Assembly (NCBI GenBank): GCA_019419895.1
Contig: JAHZIE010000057.1
Span: 1 to 15,699, forward strand
Reading direction: 5' to 3'
DNA from: Clostridiales bacterium
GTDB taxonomy: Bacteria; Bacillota; Clostridia; Oscillospirales; Acutalibacteraceae
DNA length: 15,699 nucleotides
Shown piece after piece: positions 6,996 to 14,545 of the stretch. The notes beneath the pieces were generated by a model that was not told the origin of the DNA, did not search any database, and was given only the letters and a program-made list of their open reading frames with translations. Every line of letters begins with the position of its first letter. The first letter of the stretch is position 1. The position numbers and the translations under genes are program-made.

Positions 6996-8012
6996 ATGAC
7001 AGATATCTCTTCAGAAGCACCAAAAAAGAAGGTTATTTTCAGCGCTGTGCAGCCCAGCGGTACCATCACTCTGGGAAACTATCTCGGCGCCATCAAAAAT
7101 TGGGTGGGGCTGCAGGATGAATACCGGTGTATTTTTGCTCTTGCCGATCTCCACACCATTACTGTGCGGCAGGAACCGGCTGTCCTGCGCCGACATACCC
7201 TTGAGGCGTATGCCCTTCTGCTCGCCTGCGGCATTGACGTGGAAAAATCTATTTTCTTTATCCAAAGCCATGTGCCCACCCACGCGCAGCTGGCCTGGGT
7301 GCTGGAATGTTTCACCCAGTTTGGCGAGCTTTCCCGTATGACCCAATTTAAGGATAAATCCGCTAAGCACGCGGATGATGTCAATGCCGGACTGTTTACC
7401 TATCCCAGCCTTATGGCGGCGGATATTCTTCTTTACCAGGCGGATTTGGTGCCTGTGGGAGCGGATCAAAAGCAGCACCTGGAGCTGACAAGGGATATTG
7501 CCCAGCGGTTTAACCGTCTGTACAGCCCTACCTTTGTGGAGCCGGACGGCTATATTCCCAAAATGGGAGCCAGGATTATGAGCCTGCAGGATCCAACGAG
7601 GAAAATGTCCAAATCGGATGAAAATGTCAATGGCTTTATTTCCATGCTGGATTCGCCGGATGAAATTATGAAAAAGTTTAAAAGGGCTGTCACCGATTCC
7701 GAGGCCAAGGTTTATTATGGAGAGGGCAAGGACGGCATCAATAATTTGATGGGGATTTATAATGTTGTGACAGGCAGCACCAACGAGCAGACAGCGGCCG
7801 CCTTTGAAGGAAAGGGATACGGTGACTTTAAATCGGCGGTTGCGGAGGCTGTAATTGAGACCCTCCGTCCGATTCAGGAGGAATATAGCCGTTTGATGAA
7901 TGACAGGGAATATCTGCAGGGCTGCTATCGTTCCGCCGCGGAAAAGGCGGAGGCAATTTCCCAGAGGACACTCTCCAAGGTGATGAAAAAAGTCGGCTTT
8001 TTGCTGCCGTAA
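6996..8012 (+). CDS. trpS: Tryptophanyl-tRNA synthetase
   Basis: Charges tRNA-Trp in the cytoplasm. The 338-residue protein has the class I HIGH-equivalent TLGN in PSGTITLGNYLG (residues 20-31) and KMSKSDEN at 203-210. Also visible are the conserved AADILLYQADLVPVGADQKQ stretch (141-160) and HLELTRDIA (161-169). Length and motifs fit the ordinary bacterial TrpRS. An in-frame GTG at 6981 would add five residues, but the ATG at 6996 is preferred: GAGGAAG sits 7 bases before it, whereas the GTG has no good site. The gene follows the aminotransferase by 72 bases, a gap that contains a 15-codon frame with a Trp codon. The small zinc-ribbon gene follows 22 bases after the stop. Confidence 0.97.
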   Translation: MTDISSEAPKKKVIFSAVQPSGTITLGNYLGAIKNWVGLQDEYRCIFALADLHTITVRQEPAVLRRHTLEAYALLLACGIDVEKSIFFIQSHVPTHAQLAWVLECFTQFGELSRMTQFKDKSAKHADDVNAGLFTYPSLMAADILLYQADLVPVGADQKQHLELTRDIAQRFNRLYSPTFVEPDGYIPKMGARIMSLQDPTRKMSKSDENVNGFISMLDSPDEIMKKFKRAVTDSEAKVYYGEGKDGINNLMGIYNVVTGSTNEQTAAAFEGKGYGDFKSAVAEAVIETLRPIQEEYSRLMNDREYLQGCYRSAAEKAEAISQRTLSKVMKKVGFLLP

Positions 8013-8034
8013 TCCTTTGAGAAGGGAGAAAACA

Positions 8035-8313
8035 ATGGATATTTTTCGTATTCGCAAAATAGCGTTAATCAGTCTTTACACCGCTTTGGCCTGCGCTATT
8101 TTAGCGCTTTGCCTCCAGTTCCAAAGAATAGTGTTTTATAGTTTGTTTGCTGTTAGCGCGCTCGGGGTTTTAGCTTTTATCCTTTTGTCCCTTTTGTTTT
8201 GGAAATGTCCCCACTGTGAGAAGCATTTTGATATCAGGCACGGGAAAATGGACGGTATGACCAAATGTCCTAAATGTGGAGCATCCCTTCTGGCGGACGA
8301 TAATAAAAAATAA
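8035..8313 (+). CDS. Small membrane protein with C-terminal zinc ribbon
   Basis: A 92-residue protein with two hydrophobic helices (about residues 8-27 and 33-56) and a cytoplasmic-type tail carrying CPHC (58-61) and CPKC (78-81), a four-cysteine zinc ribbon. The ATG at 8035 follows AAGGGAG at a normal distance; the upstream in-frame start at 8017 would overlap that site. It lies 22 bases after trpS and ends at a strong terminator, so it is the last gene of the operon. Proteins of this shape are widespread in Firmicutes and have no established role. The zinc ribbon could bind a protein or nucleic acid, but nothing in the sequence shows which. Confidence 0.85.
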   Translation: MDIFRIRKIALISLYTALACAILALCLQFQRIVFYSLFAVSALGVLAFILLSLLFWKCPHCEKHFDIRHGKMDGMTKCPKCGASLLADDNKK

Positions 8314-8352
8314 GAAAGGCTGGACGCCGTATAGAACGTCCAGCCTTTCTTA
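8311..8352 (+). terminator. Strong intrinsic terminator of the aminotransferase-trpS operon
   Basis: A perfect 16-bp inverted repeat (8311-8326 with 8337-8352, TAAGAAAGGCTGGACG arm) has a 10-base loop and begins on the stop codon of the zinc-ribbon gene. The A-rich left arm and T-rich right arm (CCTTTCTTA) act as A and U tracts, and the symmetry may make it work in both directions. Confidence 0.85.
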
Positions 8353-8890
8353 TGATGTGCGGGAAGAGCAAGCCGCCAGCATTGCCGGTGAGAATAGTCG
8401 TTTTGGTAAAAGTTTCCCTTTGCCGGCTATTGAGTACTGAGGCGCAGTTAGATAATGCATAGGTCAGATTTTCAGAAGCCTATTAAGAGAAAATATATTT
8501 TCAAAATTCTTTAGAAAGCAGATGGAATAAGCGGTTCAGATGAGATGCAGTCCTACTATCAGCTAAAAATCAGTGACAGGCGGCAAGGGTATGTGAATTA
8601 TCCAGGTGGAAAGCCTGTCCACTTGGAAGAAATGACAGCGGGGAGGTAAATTTCAGTAGAAGGCGCGGTCCAAAGAAACTAATGGTATAACAGACACTGA
8701 ACAATGCGGCTATCCTCACAAATAAAAAAATGAACATGCAACGAAAGGAGCAACCCTTCCACAAGCCTATGAGGCCGCAGCTTCAGGAATACGGCACCAT
8801 GTCCTTCAATCTATAATTTCCAGTACCATAGATGAGACAACGCGGGGCTTTGAGAAAATCTGTGCGGATCTGTACGGAAAGGAAAGATCC
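8353..8890. other. Gene-free stretch with short coding-like fragments (possible decayed genes)
   Basis: No intact gene with a good ribosome binding site is visible on either strand. On the plus strand three stop-bounded stretches read like protein: frame at 8354-8440 (REEQAAS...RFGKSFPLPAIEY), 8545-8649 (MQSYYQLKISDRRQGY..., 34 codons), and 8726-8911 (61 codons ending ADLYGKERSKKPSNR). They lie in different frames with stops between them, as expected for the remains of one or more degraded genes, perhaps of a former insertion. I do not recognise the families, and chance frames cannot be excluded. Confidence 0.35.
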
Positions 8891-8891
8891 A

Positions 8892-8927
8892 AAAAGCCTT
8901 CCAACCGGTAACGGTTGAAAGGCTTTT
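8892..8927 (-). terminator. Terminator of the BIG2-lysozyme gene
   Basis: Arms at 8892-8907 and 8912-8927 form a 16-bp stem with one mismatch and a GTAA/TTAC tetraloop. The minus-strand copy ends in CTTTTT immediately past the lysozyme stop codon (8929-8931). The plus strand also ends in CTTTTC, so it may be bidirectional. Confidence 0.85.
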
Positions 8928-8928
8928 C

Positions 8929-11133
8929 TTAATATTGATAGCCGATCCATTTCATGTCAGGTGCGTAAATACCGCCGGGCTGGCGTTCTTCTGCGGTAGG
9001 CAGGGTGAAATCACCAACCATGCTTTCGCTGTTGTTTTTATAAGGATGCACCTCATAATCCGCTTTTGTAAACATCTGCCATTCGTCAATGCGGCCGCGG
9101 AACAGACCGACAAGGAAACCATTGGAGTAGCTGCATTGGCCGAAAGCGTGCTTGAGTTCAATGGGATCGATGTCGTTGCCGTTTTTGTATTCTAGAAGCA
9201 GTCTCCTCAGGTAAAAGTCATAGCAGCGCCAACGGGACTGCCCGTAGTTATAGGTGAAATTCAAAAGGGCGTCGAATTGATACTGCGTTAGTTTAATTCC
9301 GTATCTCGTGGTAAAAGTGTTCAGCTCCGAGGTATAAACACCATTGATCAGGGTGATCATTTCCGCCTTTGCTTCTTCCTGTGTCATATTGTTGTAGAAA
9401 CTTTCCCCGGCCTCAATCAGATTACCATAGCCAATAGTGGGAAGATTGGCGGAATCATAATATACAGTCGCCATATATCCCTCATATTCCATGCGGAAGG
9501 CAATGGCCTCGTCGGTGGCCCGGCGCTTGGTTACAACAGGGGTGGAGGATTTTGGATCAGAATTGACAATACAGGCTGTAAAGGTTTTTCCCTCGCTTTT
9601 ATTGTTTCCAGCGTATGCTTTGAGATTATATACATAATAAGACTCCCCACTGGGCATGGGGAAGCCCGCGCTGTAAGTCATTGTCCAGACCCGGACGGTG
9701 CGCCCGTTGAGCGTTTTATCTACATAACTGGAGGTGACGGAAAGATTCTTTTCCCCGGAACTGGTCACCTGGGCTATCTGGACTGATGTCTGTGAAGGCG
9801 GTGTAATGACAACAAAGTTCACCTTCTGGTTGGGCTGAGCTACGTTAGGAGAGGTATAGGCGCGGAGTACGGGCTCCTCCTCGGTCACAGTTACTTTGCA
9901 GCTTACCTTCTCGCCGCCGTAGGAAGCATAGACTGTCGTTGTACCCATGCCCACCGCATCAATAAAACCGTTTGTTGACGCCTTTGCTATGGATGGATTA
10001 TCGCTGGTCCAGGTGAGCTTTTTCGAGGCCACGTTAGCGGTGGTTTTATTATAATAGGTTTGTCCCTTGCGGATGGTAATGTTGTTGCTGTGCATTTTAA
10101 TTGTCGCCGTAACGGTAACCGTACAGGTGGCCTTGCTTGCGCCGTCGACGGAGGCGGCGGTAATTGTGGCAGTGCCGGGAGAATTCGCGGTGATTTTTCC
10201 TGTGGAGGAAACACTGGCGACTTCAGGATTGTTCGACTTCCAAGTCACACCGGTTTCAGAGGCATCGGAGGGCTGACAGGTAGCTGTGAGCTGTTTTGTG
10301 TTTCCACTGATCAGAGTAACGGAGGAGTCGCTGAGGATGATATTGGTGGTCATAACGTAAACGGTTACAATACAGGTTGCCGACGCGGTTCCATTTTTGT
10401 CTTTGGCGGTGACAGTCGCCTGCCCCTTTCCAACCGCCTTCACAACGCCGTTGCTTACCTCAAGGACGCTGGGATCAGAACTTGTCCATTCCAATTTGCC
10501 GCTGTCAACCGCTTCTCCGTCCGCGGTAGCGGTGATAGTGTAGCTCTTTCCCTTCTCCAAGCGGAGGGAAGGAACGCTTAACTCTAAATTGCCGATAGTG
10601 TCGTCTTTCACATTTACAATACAACTGCCAAGCATCTTGGAACCGTCCTCCGCCATGGCAAAGATCACCCCGGTGCCGGGGGCCAGCCCCACCACTTTGC
10701 CTGCCTGATCCACCGACAGGATAGACGGAGAAGAGGAATACCATATTACTTCTTTATTGGTGGCGGAGGAAGGGGAAACAGCCGCTGTCAGCTGATAGGA
10801 TTCCCCTTTCTGAATAGATAGCTGTTTTTGGCTGAGCTGGACAGAGGAAACGGGAATGATGAGAGAATCCCTCGTGCAGTAACCCACCTGTCCGTTAATC
10901 CGGATCTTATACCAGGAAGAATCGCCGCCTTCCAGCAATTCCACGGAGGTTCCCTTTTTTAGGACAGCAATCTCATCGTAAACCTCAGAGGGGCCCGCAT
11001 AAAGGGAAGTTTCGTCATTAACCTTTGCAGCTATCGTTTCCAATTCAGATGCGGAAGCGGGTAAAATGAGAACCGGCAGCATGAGGCACAGGGTAAGCAT
11101 GAGGCAGAGTATCTGTTTGACATTCTTTTTCAT
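8929..11133 (-). CDS. Secreted lysozyme: SH3-like domain, four BIG2 repeats and a GH24 muramidase domain
   Basis: A 734-residue exported protein. The signal peptide spans 1-29 (KKNVK, hydrophobic core, ASA|S). An SH3b-like domain covers 32-93 (SLYAGPSEVYDEIAVLKKG, W74). Four BIG2 Ig-like repeats follow at about 97-175, 182-258, 262-341 and 344-417, each with the W-S-S-D/N-P-S-x-x-x-V pattern. Residues 420-535 are a beta-rich linker domain. The catalytic domain at 539-690 has E551, D560 and T566 in the E-x8-D-x5-T spacing of GH24 (T4-type) lysozymes, with TIGYGN and a later AxxNFxYNxG motif (622-631). It should hydrolyse the MurNAc-GlcNAc bond of peptidoglycan outside the cell, the SH3b and BIG2 parts serving wall or surface attachment. 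Start and ribosome binding site (AGAGGA, 8 bases) agree. It is monocistronic with its own promoter and terminator, so it is not an obvious prophage lysis gene. Confidence 0.95.
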   Translation of the reverse strand: MKKNVKQILCLMLTLCLMLPVLILPASASELETIAAKVNDETSLYAGPSEVYDEIAVLKKGTSVELLEGGDSSWYKIRINGQVGYCTRDSLIIPVSSVQLSQKQLSIQKGESYQLTAAVSPSSATNKEVIWYSSSPSILSVDQAGKVVGLAPGTGVIFAMAEDGSKMLGSCIVNVKDDTIGNLELSVPSLRLEKGKSYTITATADGEAVDSGKLEWTSSDPSVLEVSNGVVKAVGKGQATVTAKDKNGTASATCIVTVYVMTTNIILSDSSVTLISGNTKQLTATCQPSDASETGVTWKSNNPEVASVSSTGKITANSPGTATITAASVDGASKATCTVTVTATIKMHSNNITIRKGQTYYNKTTANVASKKLTWTSDNPSIAKASTNGFIDAVGMGTTTVYASYGGEKVSCKVTVTEEEPVLRAYTSPNVAQPNQKVNFVVITPPSQTSVQIAQVTSSGEKNLSVTSSYVDKTLNGRTVRVWTMTYSAGFPMPSGESYYVYNLKAYAGNNKSEGKTFTACIVNSDPKSSTPVVTKRRATDEAIAFRMEYEGYMATVYYDSANLPTIGYGNLIEAGESFYNNMTQEEAKAEMITLINGVYTSELNTFTTRYGIKLTQYQFDALLNFTYNYGQSRWRCYDFYLRRLLLEYKNGNDIDPIELKHAFGQCSYSNGFLVGLFRGRIDEWQMFTKADYEVHPYKNNSESMVGDFTLPTAEERQPGGIYAPDMKWIGYQY

Positions 11134-11206
11134 AGGGAAATCCTCTCTTATATATCAAAAGTAGACAGTGCTGGCATCAATGAGGCTAAAGCCGACAGAT
11201 ATTCAT

Positions 11207-11235
11207 ATTATACTGCATTTTATGACTGTTGGCAA
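11207..11235 (-). promoter_or_regulatory. Predicted sigma-A promoter of the BIG2-lysozyme gene
   Basis: On the minus strand TTGCCA (11230-11235) and TATAAT (11207-11212) are separated by 17 bases. Transcription would begin near 11200, leaving a leader of about 67 bases that contains a short GGCTTTAGCC hairpin before the ribosome binding site. Confidence 0.75.
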
Positions 11236-11780
11236 CCGGAATTCAATAAGACCAGTATCCCGCGGAAGGGGAGAACAACAGTAGTTTTTTATGGTAAGAC
11301 GGATGTCTCCGGTTTTAGAAGCTTCCGAATTTACTGAGCGTCTGAGATGTTCCCAGCAAAATTCCCGGTGGATTTTGTTTATCTATTTGAATGTCTTTGT
11401 ATGTGGCGATATTTGCCGGAAAAGGGAAGTTCAAGCTGAACTCTGGATAAAACAGAATAATATTACCATTTGTATAAATTTTAAAGGGCTGTCTTTATAC
11501 CGCGTAAAGGTAAAGGAGAATTTTTGTTAAAGTAATTCTTACCTGCGGAAAAGAGAGTACAACTGCACCATGCCTGGTGGGGAGGGGGGAATTTGTAAAG
11601 GAAATGTGAGAAGCAGGGAACCCCTGAAATCTTGTAATTTATCCGGAGAATGCGAAGATTTACAATTTAAAAAATAAACATATAGTATACAATCGAAAAA
11701 ATATACAAAAATTTGACATGGTTTTCTATTTCAGCTGCAGGAAATCTCATTATTTTATACTTGGTTTGAATTTTTCATGA
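11236..11780. other. Intergenic stretch without a recognisable gene
   Basis: About 540 bases between the lysozyme promoter and the lipoprotein remnant. The A/T content rises towards 11650-11770. A 79-codon plus-strand frame (11291-11530) has no ribosome binding site and a composition unlike protein. An AAGGAG at 11513-11518 is followed by TTG but the frame stops after two codons. No riboswitch, tRNA or repeat was recognised. Confidence 0.5.
11659..11686 (+). promoter_or_regulatory. Possible promoter upstream of the lipoprotein remnant and acetyltransferase
   Basis: TTTACA (11659-11664) and TATAGT (11681-11686) are spaced by 16 bases in an A/T-rich stretch. A TTGACA at 11713-11718 has no fitting -10. 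This is the best candidate for transcription of the plus-strand genes that follow. Confidence 0.4.
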
Positions 11781-11792
11781 GGAGATTTTTTG

Positions 11793-12007
11793 ATGGAAAA
11801 TTATTGCTCTGTTTTCTCTTTTTCTCTGTATGCCTGTCATGCTTTCTGCGTGCGGTAAAACTAAAGAAAGTAGGCGAAGATTTCGGAGCTGGACGCTTGT
11901 AAATGATGGCGCTTGGAATGCGGGAATTTGGCGGGAATGCTTTACTTTCTTTTTGGTACATGCTATCATTTCCAATAAGATGAAATTATCATGGCAGGGG
12001 GAGTAAA
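11793..12007 (+). pseudogene. Frameshifted lipoprotein remnant
   Basis: A GAGGAG ribosome binding site (11779-11784) is placed 8 bases before an ATG (11793-11795), yet that frame stops after 22 codons. One base on, the frame reads KIIALFSLFLCMPVMLSACG (11797-11856), a textbook lipoprotein signal peptide with lipobox L-S-A-C and the modified cysteine at 11851-11853. That frame has no start codon of its own: a TGA lies two codons before it. A single extra G, or the loss of two A residues in the following A run, would explain the break. The mature part (KTKESRRRFRSW...) runs only about 50 residues to a stop next to the acetyltransferase ribosome binding site and matches nothing I know, so the gene is probably also truncated. 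Confidence 0.6.
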
Positions 12008-12008
12008 A

Positions 12009-13259
12009 ATGGAAGTTCGGAGAGTGAAAGCGGAGGAAGCCTTGCGGTATGAGGAATTATCCTGCCTGGCGTTTCATTACCGTGAGGAAAAGCTGGCGGA
12101 CAGGGAGAAGGCGGAACAGTGGGCAAAGGAATGCGATGAGAAGAATTTTCCCCGAGGGATTCATAAAAACATTATGGAAAGAGTCTGCGCCTTTCAGAAC
12201 GGACAAATCGTCGCGGGGATGAAAATTAATCCCTATACGGTCAGATTTGACGGCGATGACTGTGATATGGCGGGGATCGGCGCGGTTTTGTCTGATCCGG
12301 AGATCAGAAAATCCGGCACCATCCGCGCCATTTTCCCTGTGGCATTCGCGCTTATGAGGGAGCACGGGCAGTATTTGTCCCATTTATATCCATTCAGCGC
12401 CTATTTTTACCGCAAATTCGGCTATGAGGCCCTGACGGGAAAGGTTACATGGAAGATTCCGGTGGAATACCTTCCTAAGGCGGATAATAAGGGAATTGTC
12501 TGTTATCGTGGGACGCAGGAACAGAAGGAGGACATCAAAAATGTTTACCTGGCTTTTATGAGCAACTTCAATATGTCGGTGGTGAGGGATGAGAACGGCT
12601 GGGAGAAATATTTTGAAAGCCGCGTTCCTTATGCGAGCGATTTTTATAGTTATCTCCATTATGACGAAGAAGGAAAACCGGACGGCTTTTTTTCTTATCA
12701 GCTCCAATATGAGGGGGATACGCCTTTTATTTTATCTGCCGGAGGGGGTTTTTATTTTTCCACTGCGGAGGGATTGCGGGCTCTGTTGGCTTTTGGTGCC
12801 ACATATGGATCCTATGCCAGCAGGCTGGATCTTGTACTTCCACGGGAAATTAACATCAGCTGTCTCCTGCACGAATTGACAGGAGGCTTTGGGAAAAAAG
12901 AAATCCAGAAAGAACAGACAGCAATGAGTGGAATGTCCCGCGTTATTGATGTGGAAGAAATCCTCAAAATGGCAAGATATCTGGGAAAAGGAAGAGCGGT
13001 AATTGAAATCAAGGACGAACAATGCCCATGGAATCAGGATGTTTTCCGCGTGGAGTTTGATGGAAGGGCGACGTCTGTCTCAAGAACGGGAGAGTGTCCG
13101 GACGCCGTGATGGGGATTGGCATCTTCTCCGCTCTGATTTTGGGAGTATACCAATTTGAACAGATACGTTTTCTTCCCCAGGTGGTTATTTATGGCAATG
13201 AGGAGAACCTGAGGAAGATATTTTACCAGAAAGCCTGCTGGATTGAGGAAGGGTTTTAA
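12009..13259 (+). CDS. Eis-like GNAT family N-acetyltransferase
   Basis: A 416-residue protein with the Eis layout: an N-terminal GNAT domain, a second GNAT-like domain, and a C-terminal SCP2-like domain from about residue 310. The acetyl-CoA loop lies at SDPEIRKSGTIRAIF (95-109), where R100-x-x-G103 fits the GNAT P-loop although the next glycine/alanine position is Ile. SHLYPFSAYFYRKFGYE (124-140) corresponds to the conserved Eis segment that ends in YxKFGY. Eis enzymes transfer acetyl groups to amines such as aminoglycosides or lysines, and the C-terminal carboxylate (here Phe416) is part of the active site. The substrate here is unknown. The start at 12009 is chosen because GGGGGAG lies 5 bases before it; an in-frame ATG at 11991 has no site. 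The lipoprotein remnant ends directly upstream. Confidence 0.9.
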   Translation: MEVRRVKAEEALRYEELSCLAFHYREEKLADREKAEQWAKECDEKNFPRGIHKNIMERVCAFQNGQIVAGMKINPYTVRFDGDDCDMAGIGAVLSDPEIRKSGTIRAIFPVAFALMREHGQYLSHLYPFSAYFYRKFGYEALTGKVTWKIPVEYLPKADNKGIVCYRGTQEQKEDIKNVYLAFMSNFNMSVVRDENGWEKYFESRVPYASDFYSYLHYDEEGKPDGFFSYQLQYEGDTPFILSAGGGFYFSTAEGLRALLAFGATYGSYASRLDLVLPREINISCLLHELTGGFGKKEIQKEQTAMSGMSRVIDVEEILKMARYLGKGRAVIEIKDEQCPWNQDVFRVEFDGRATSVSRTGECPDAVMGIGIFSALILGVYQFEQIRFLPQVVIYGNEENLRKIFYQKACWIEEGF

Positions 13260-13330
13260 AATAGGAATTTTGCCGCCAATGTCTTTCGGAGAGGTTCGTT
13301 TAAACTAAAAATATTCCCTTTATTTTTTCA

Positions 13331-13336
13331 TATAAT
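13331..13336 (+). promoter_or_regulatory. Possible -10 element before the flavoprotein gene
   Basis: A perfect TATAAT stands 113 bases before the flavoprotein ATG, but no convincing -35 lies 16-18 bases upstream. The presumed leader contains a GTTGCC-TTCG-GGCAGC hairpin with a UUCG tetraloop (13359-13374) and the palindrome GTCCGCGGAC. Low confidence. Confidence 0.3.
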
Positions 13337-13448
13337 AAGAGAGATGAAAAAGCGGGCGGGTTGCCTTCGGGCAGCAAAATTTTGATATGGCTGTAAGGAG
13401 TGGACCACGGCTTGTCCGCGGACGGTTTTCTTCAGAGAGGATGTTTGT

Positions 13449-14315
13449 ATGATAGATGTGATAATTATCGGCAACGGGCCTGCGGGAATTTCAGCGGCGC
13501 TGTATTTGCAGCGGGGTGGGCTGAACTCGTGTCTCATTGGAAAGGATGGAGGCGCGCTGGAGAAGGCGCATCTGATTGAAAATTATTACGGGCTTTCCCG
13601 GCCTGTATCGGGCAAAGAACTGCACGGTCAGGGACTGCGCCAGGCGGAGCAGCTGGGGGCCAAGGTAATCCAGGATGAGGTTGTAGGTGTCGGCTGGCAG
13701 GGGGAATTTATTGTCAACACCAAAAAAGAGGAATATAAGGCTCCGGTTTTGCTGCTGACAACGGGAGCTTCCAGGAATACGCCGAACATTCCCGGTGTGA
13801 AGGAATTTGAAGGAAAAGGCGTCAGTTACTGCGCGGTGTGCGACGCCTTCTTTTACCGGAACCGGCCTGTGGCGGTTTTGGGAAGCGGTTCCTACGCGGT
13901 GCACGAGGCGCTTGCACTTCTGCCAACCTCCTCTTCTGTTACTCTGCTGACCAACGGGCAGGAGCTGAAGGAGCCCATCCCAAAGGATTTGCGGATCTGC
14001 CGCAAGGAAATTTCCTCCCTGTCGGGGGACAGCCTTCTCCGAGAGGTTAATTTTCAGGATGGGACTTCCCTTGCTGTCGACGGCCTGTTTGTCGCCGTGG
14101 GGGTGGCGAGCAGTTCCGATCTGGCGCGCAAACTGGGAGTTCAGATGGAACCTCCTTATATTGTGGTGAACGAGAGGATGGAAACCAATGTTCCGGGGCT
14201 TTACGCGGCGGGGGACTGCACAGGGGGGCTTTTGCAGATTGCGAAGGCGGTATATGAGGGCGCTAAGGCGGGGACAGAGATTGTCAGGTATTTCCGAAGG
14301 AAACAGGAAAAATAG
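13449..14315 (+). CDS. Thioredoxin-reductase-like FAD/NAD(P)-dependent oxidoreductase
   Basis: A 288-residue flavoprotein of the low-Mr thioredoxin reductase fold. FAD is bound by the N-terminal GNGPAG (residues 8-13) and the C-terminal GLYAAGDCTGG (250-260). The redox-active pair is C128-A-V-C131 in SYCAVCDAFFY, as in TrxB. A second nucleotide fold has GSGSYA (145-150). The NADPH-selecting HRRxxxR motif of classical TrxB is not seen at the expected place (LLTNGQELKEPIPKD, 166-180), and the protein is about 20-30 residues shorter than usual. It may therefore use another electron donor, such as NADH or ferredoxin as in clostridial ferredoxin-dependent flavin thioredoxin reductases; this is inference. 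AGAGAGG lies 8 bases before the ATG. No thioredoxin gene is adjacent. Confidence 0.92.
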   Translation: MIDVIIIGNGPAGISAALYLQRGGLNSCLIGKDGGALEKAHLIENYYGLSRPVSGKELHGQGLRQAEQLGAKVIQDEVVGVGWQGEFIVNTKKEEYKAPVLLLTTGASRNTPNIPGVKEFEGKGVSYCAVCDAFFYRNRPVAVLGSGSYAVHEALALLPTSSSVTLLTNGQELKEPIPKDLRICRKEISSLSGDSLLREVNFQDGTSLAVDGLFVAVGVASSSDLARKLGVQMEPPYIVVNERMETNVPGLYAAGDCTGGLLQIAKAVYEGAKAGTEIVRYFRRKQEK

Positions 14316-14322
14316 CAAAGAG

Positions 14323-14363
14323 AACCCGGGAAACGAATCAGCTGATTCGTTTCCCGGGTTTTT
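14323..14363 (+). terminator. Strong intrinsic terminator of the flavoprotein gene (38-base perfect palindrome)
   Basis: Bases 14323-14360 form a perfect palindrome with 19-base arms (AACCCGGGAAACGAATCAG), followed by further T residues (GGGTTTTTATC on the plus strand). It sits 7 bases after the stop codon. Being symmetrical, it also carries a T tract on the minus strand and could stop transcripts of the convergent gene. Confidence 0.9.
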
Positions 14364-14455
14364 ATCGTTTGCGTGAAAAGGCTGGTTGGGTGATGCTGGC
14401 GGTTTTAACAACTTGCAGAAAAAATTTAAAATCCTGGCCTTAAATACGACAAGGA

Positions 14456-14482
14456 CCCACAGCCATTTGCCATGGCTGTGGG
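14456..14482 (-). terminator. Hairpin between the convergent genes, possible terminator of the binding-protein gene
   Basis: An 11-bp stem CCCACAGCCAT/ATGGCTGTGGG with a 5-base loop lies about 65 bases beyond the stop codon of the minus-strand binding-protein gene. T tracts are weak on both sides (GGTTTTC on plus, TCCTTG on minus), so direction and efficiency are uncertain. Confidence 0.5.
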
Positions 14483-14545
14483 GTGGTTTTCAATCTTGGG
14501 TAAAACACAGAGACTGAAAGAGTTTGCACAAAACGGAAAAGATGA

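Noticed and set aside
7011..8057. 348-codon minus-strand frame opposite trpS
   Set aside because: Antisense shadow of trpS, whose signature motifs are unmistakable on the plus strand.
11291..11530. 79-codon plus-strand frame upstream of the lipoprotein remnant
   Set aside because: No ribosome binding site, no clear domain and composition typical of translated intergenic DNA.
14323..14360. Palindrome as a recombination or attachment site
   Set aside because: Its position 7 bases after a stop codon, GC-rich stem and following T tract are fully explained by an intrinsic terminator.
13491..14411. 306-codon minus-strand frame opposite the flavoprotein gene
   Set aside because: Antisense shadow; it crosses the 38-base terminator palindrome and has no ribosome binding site.
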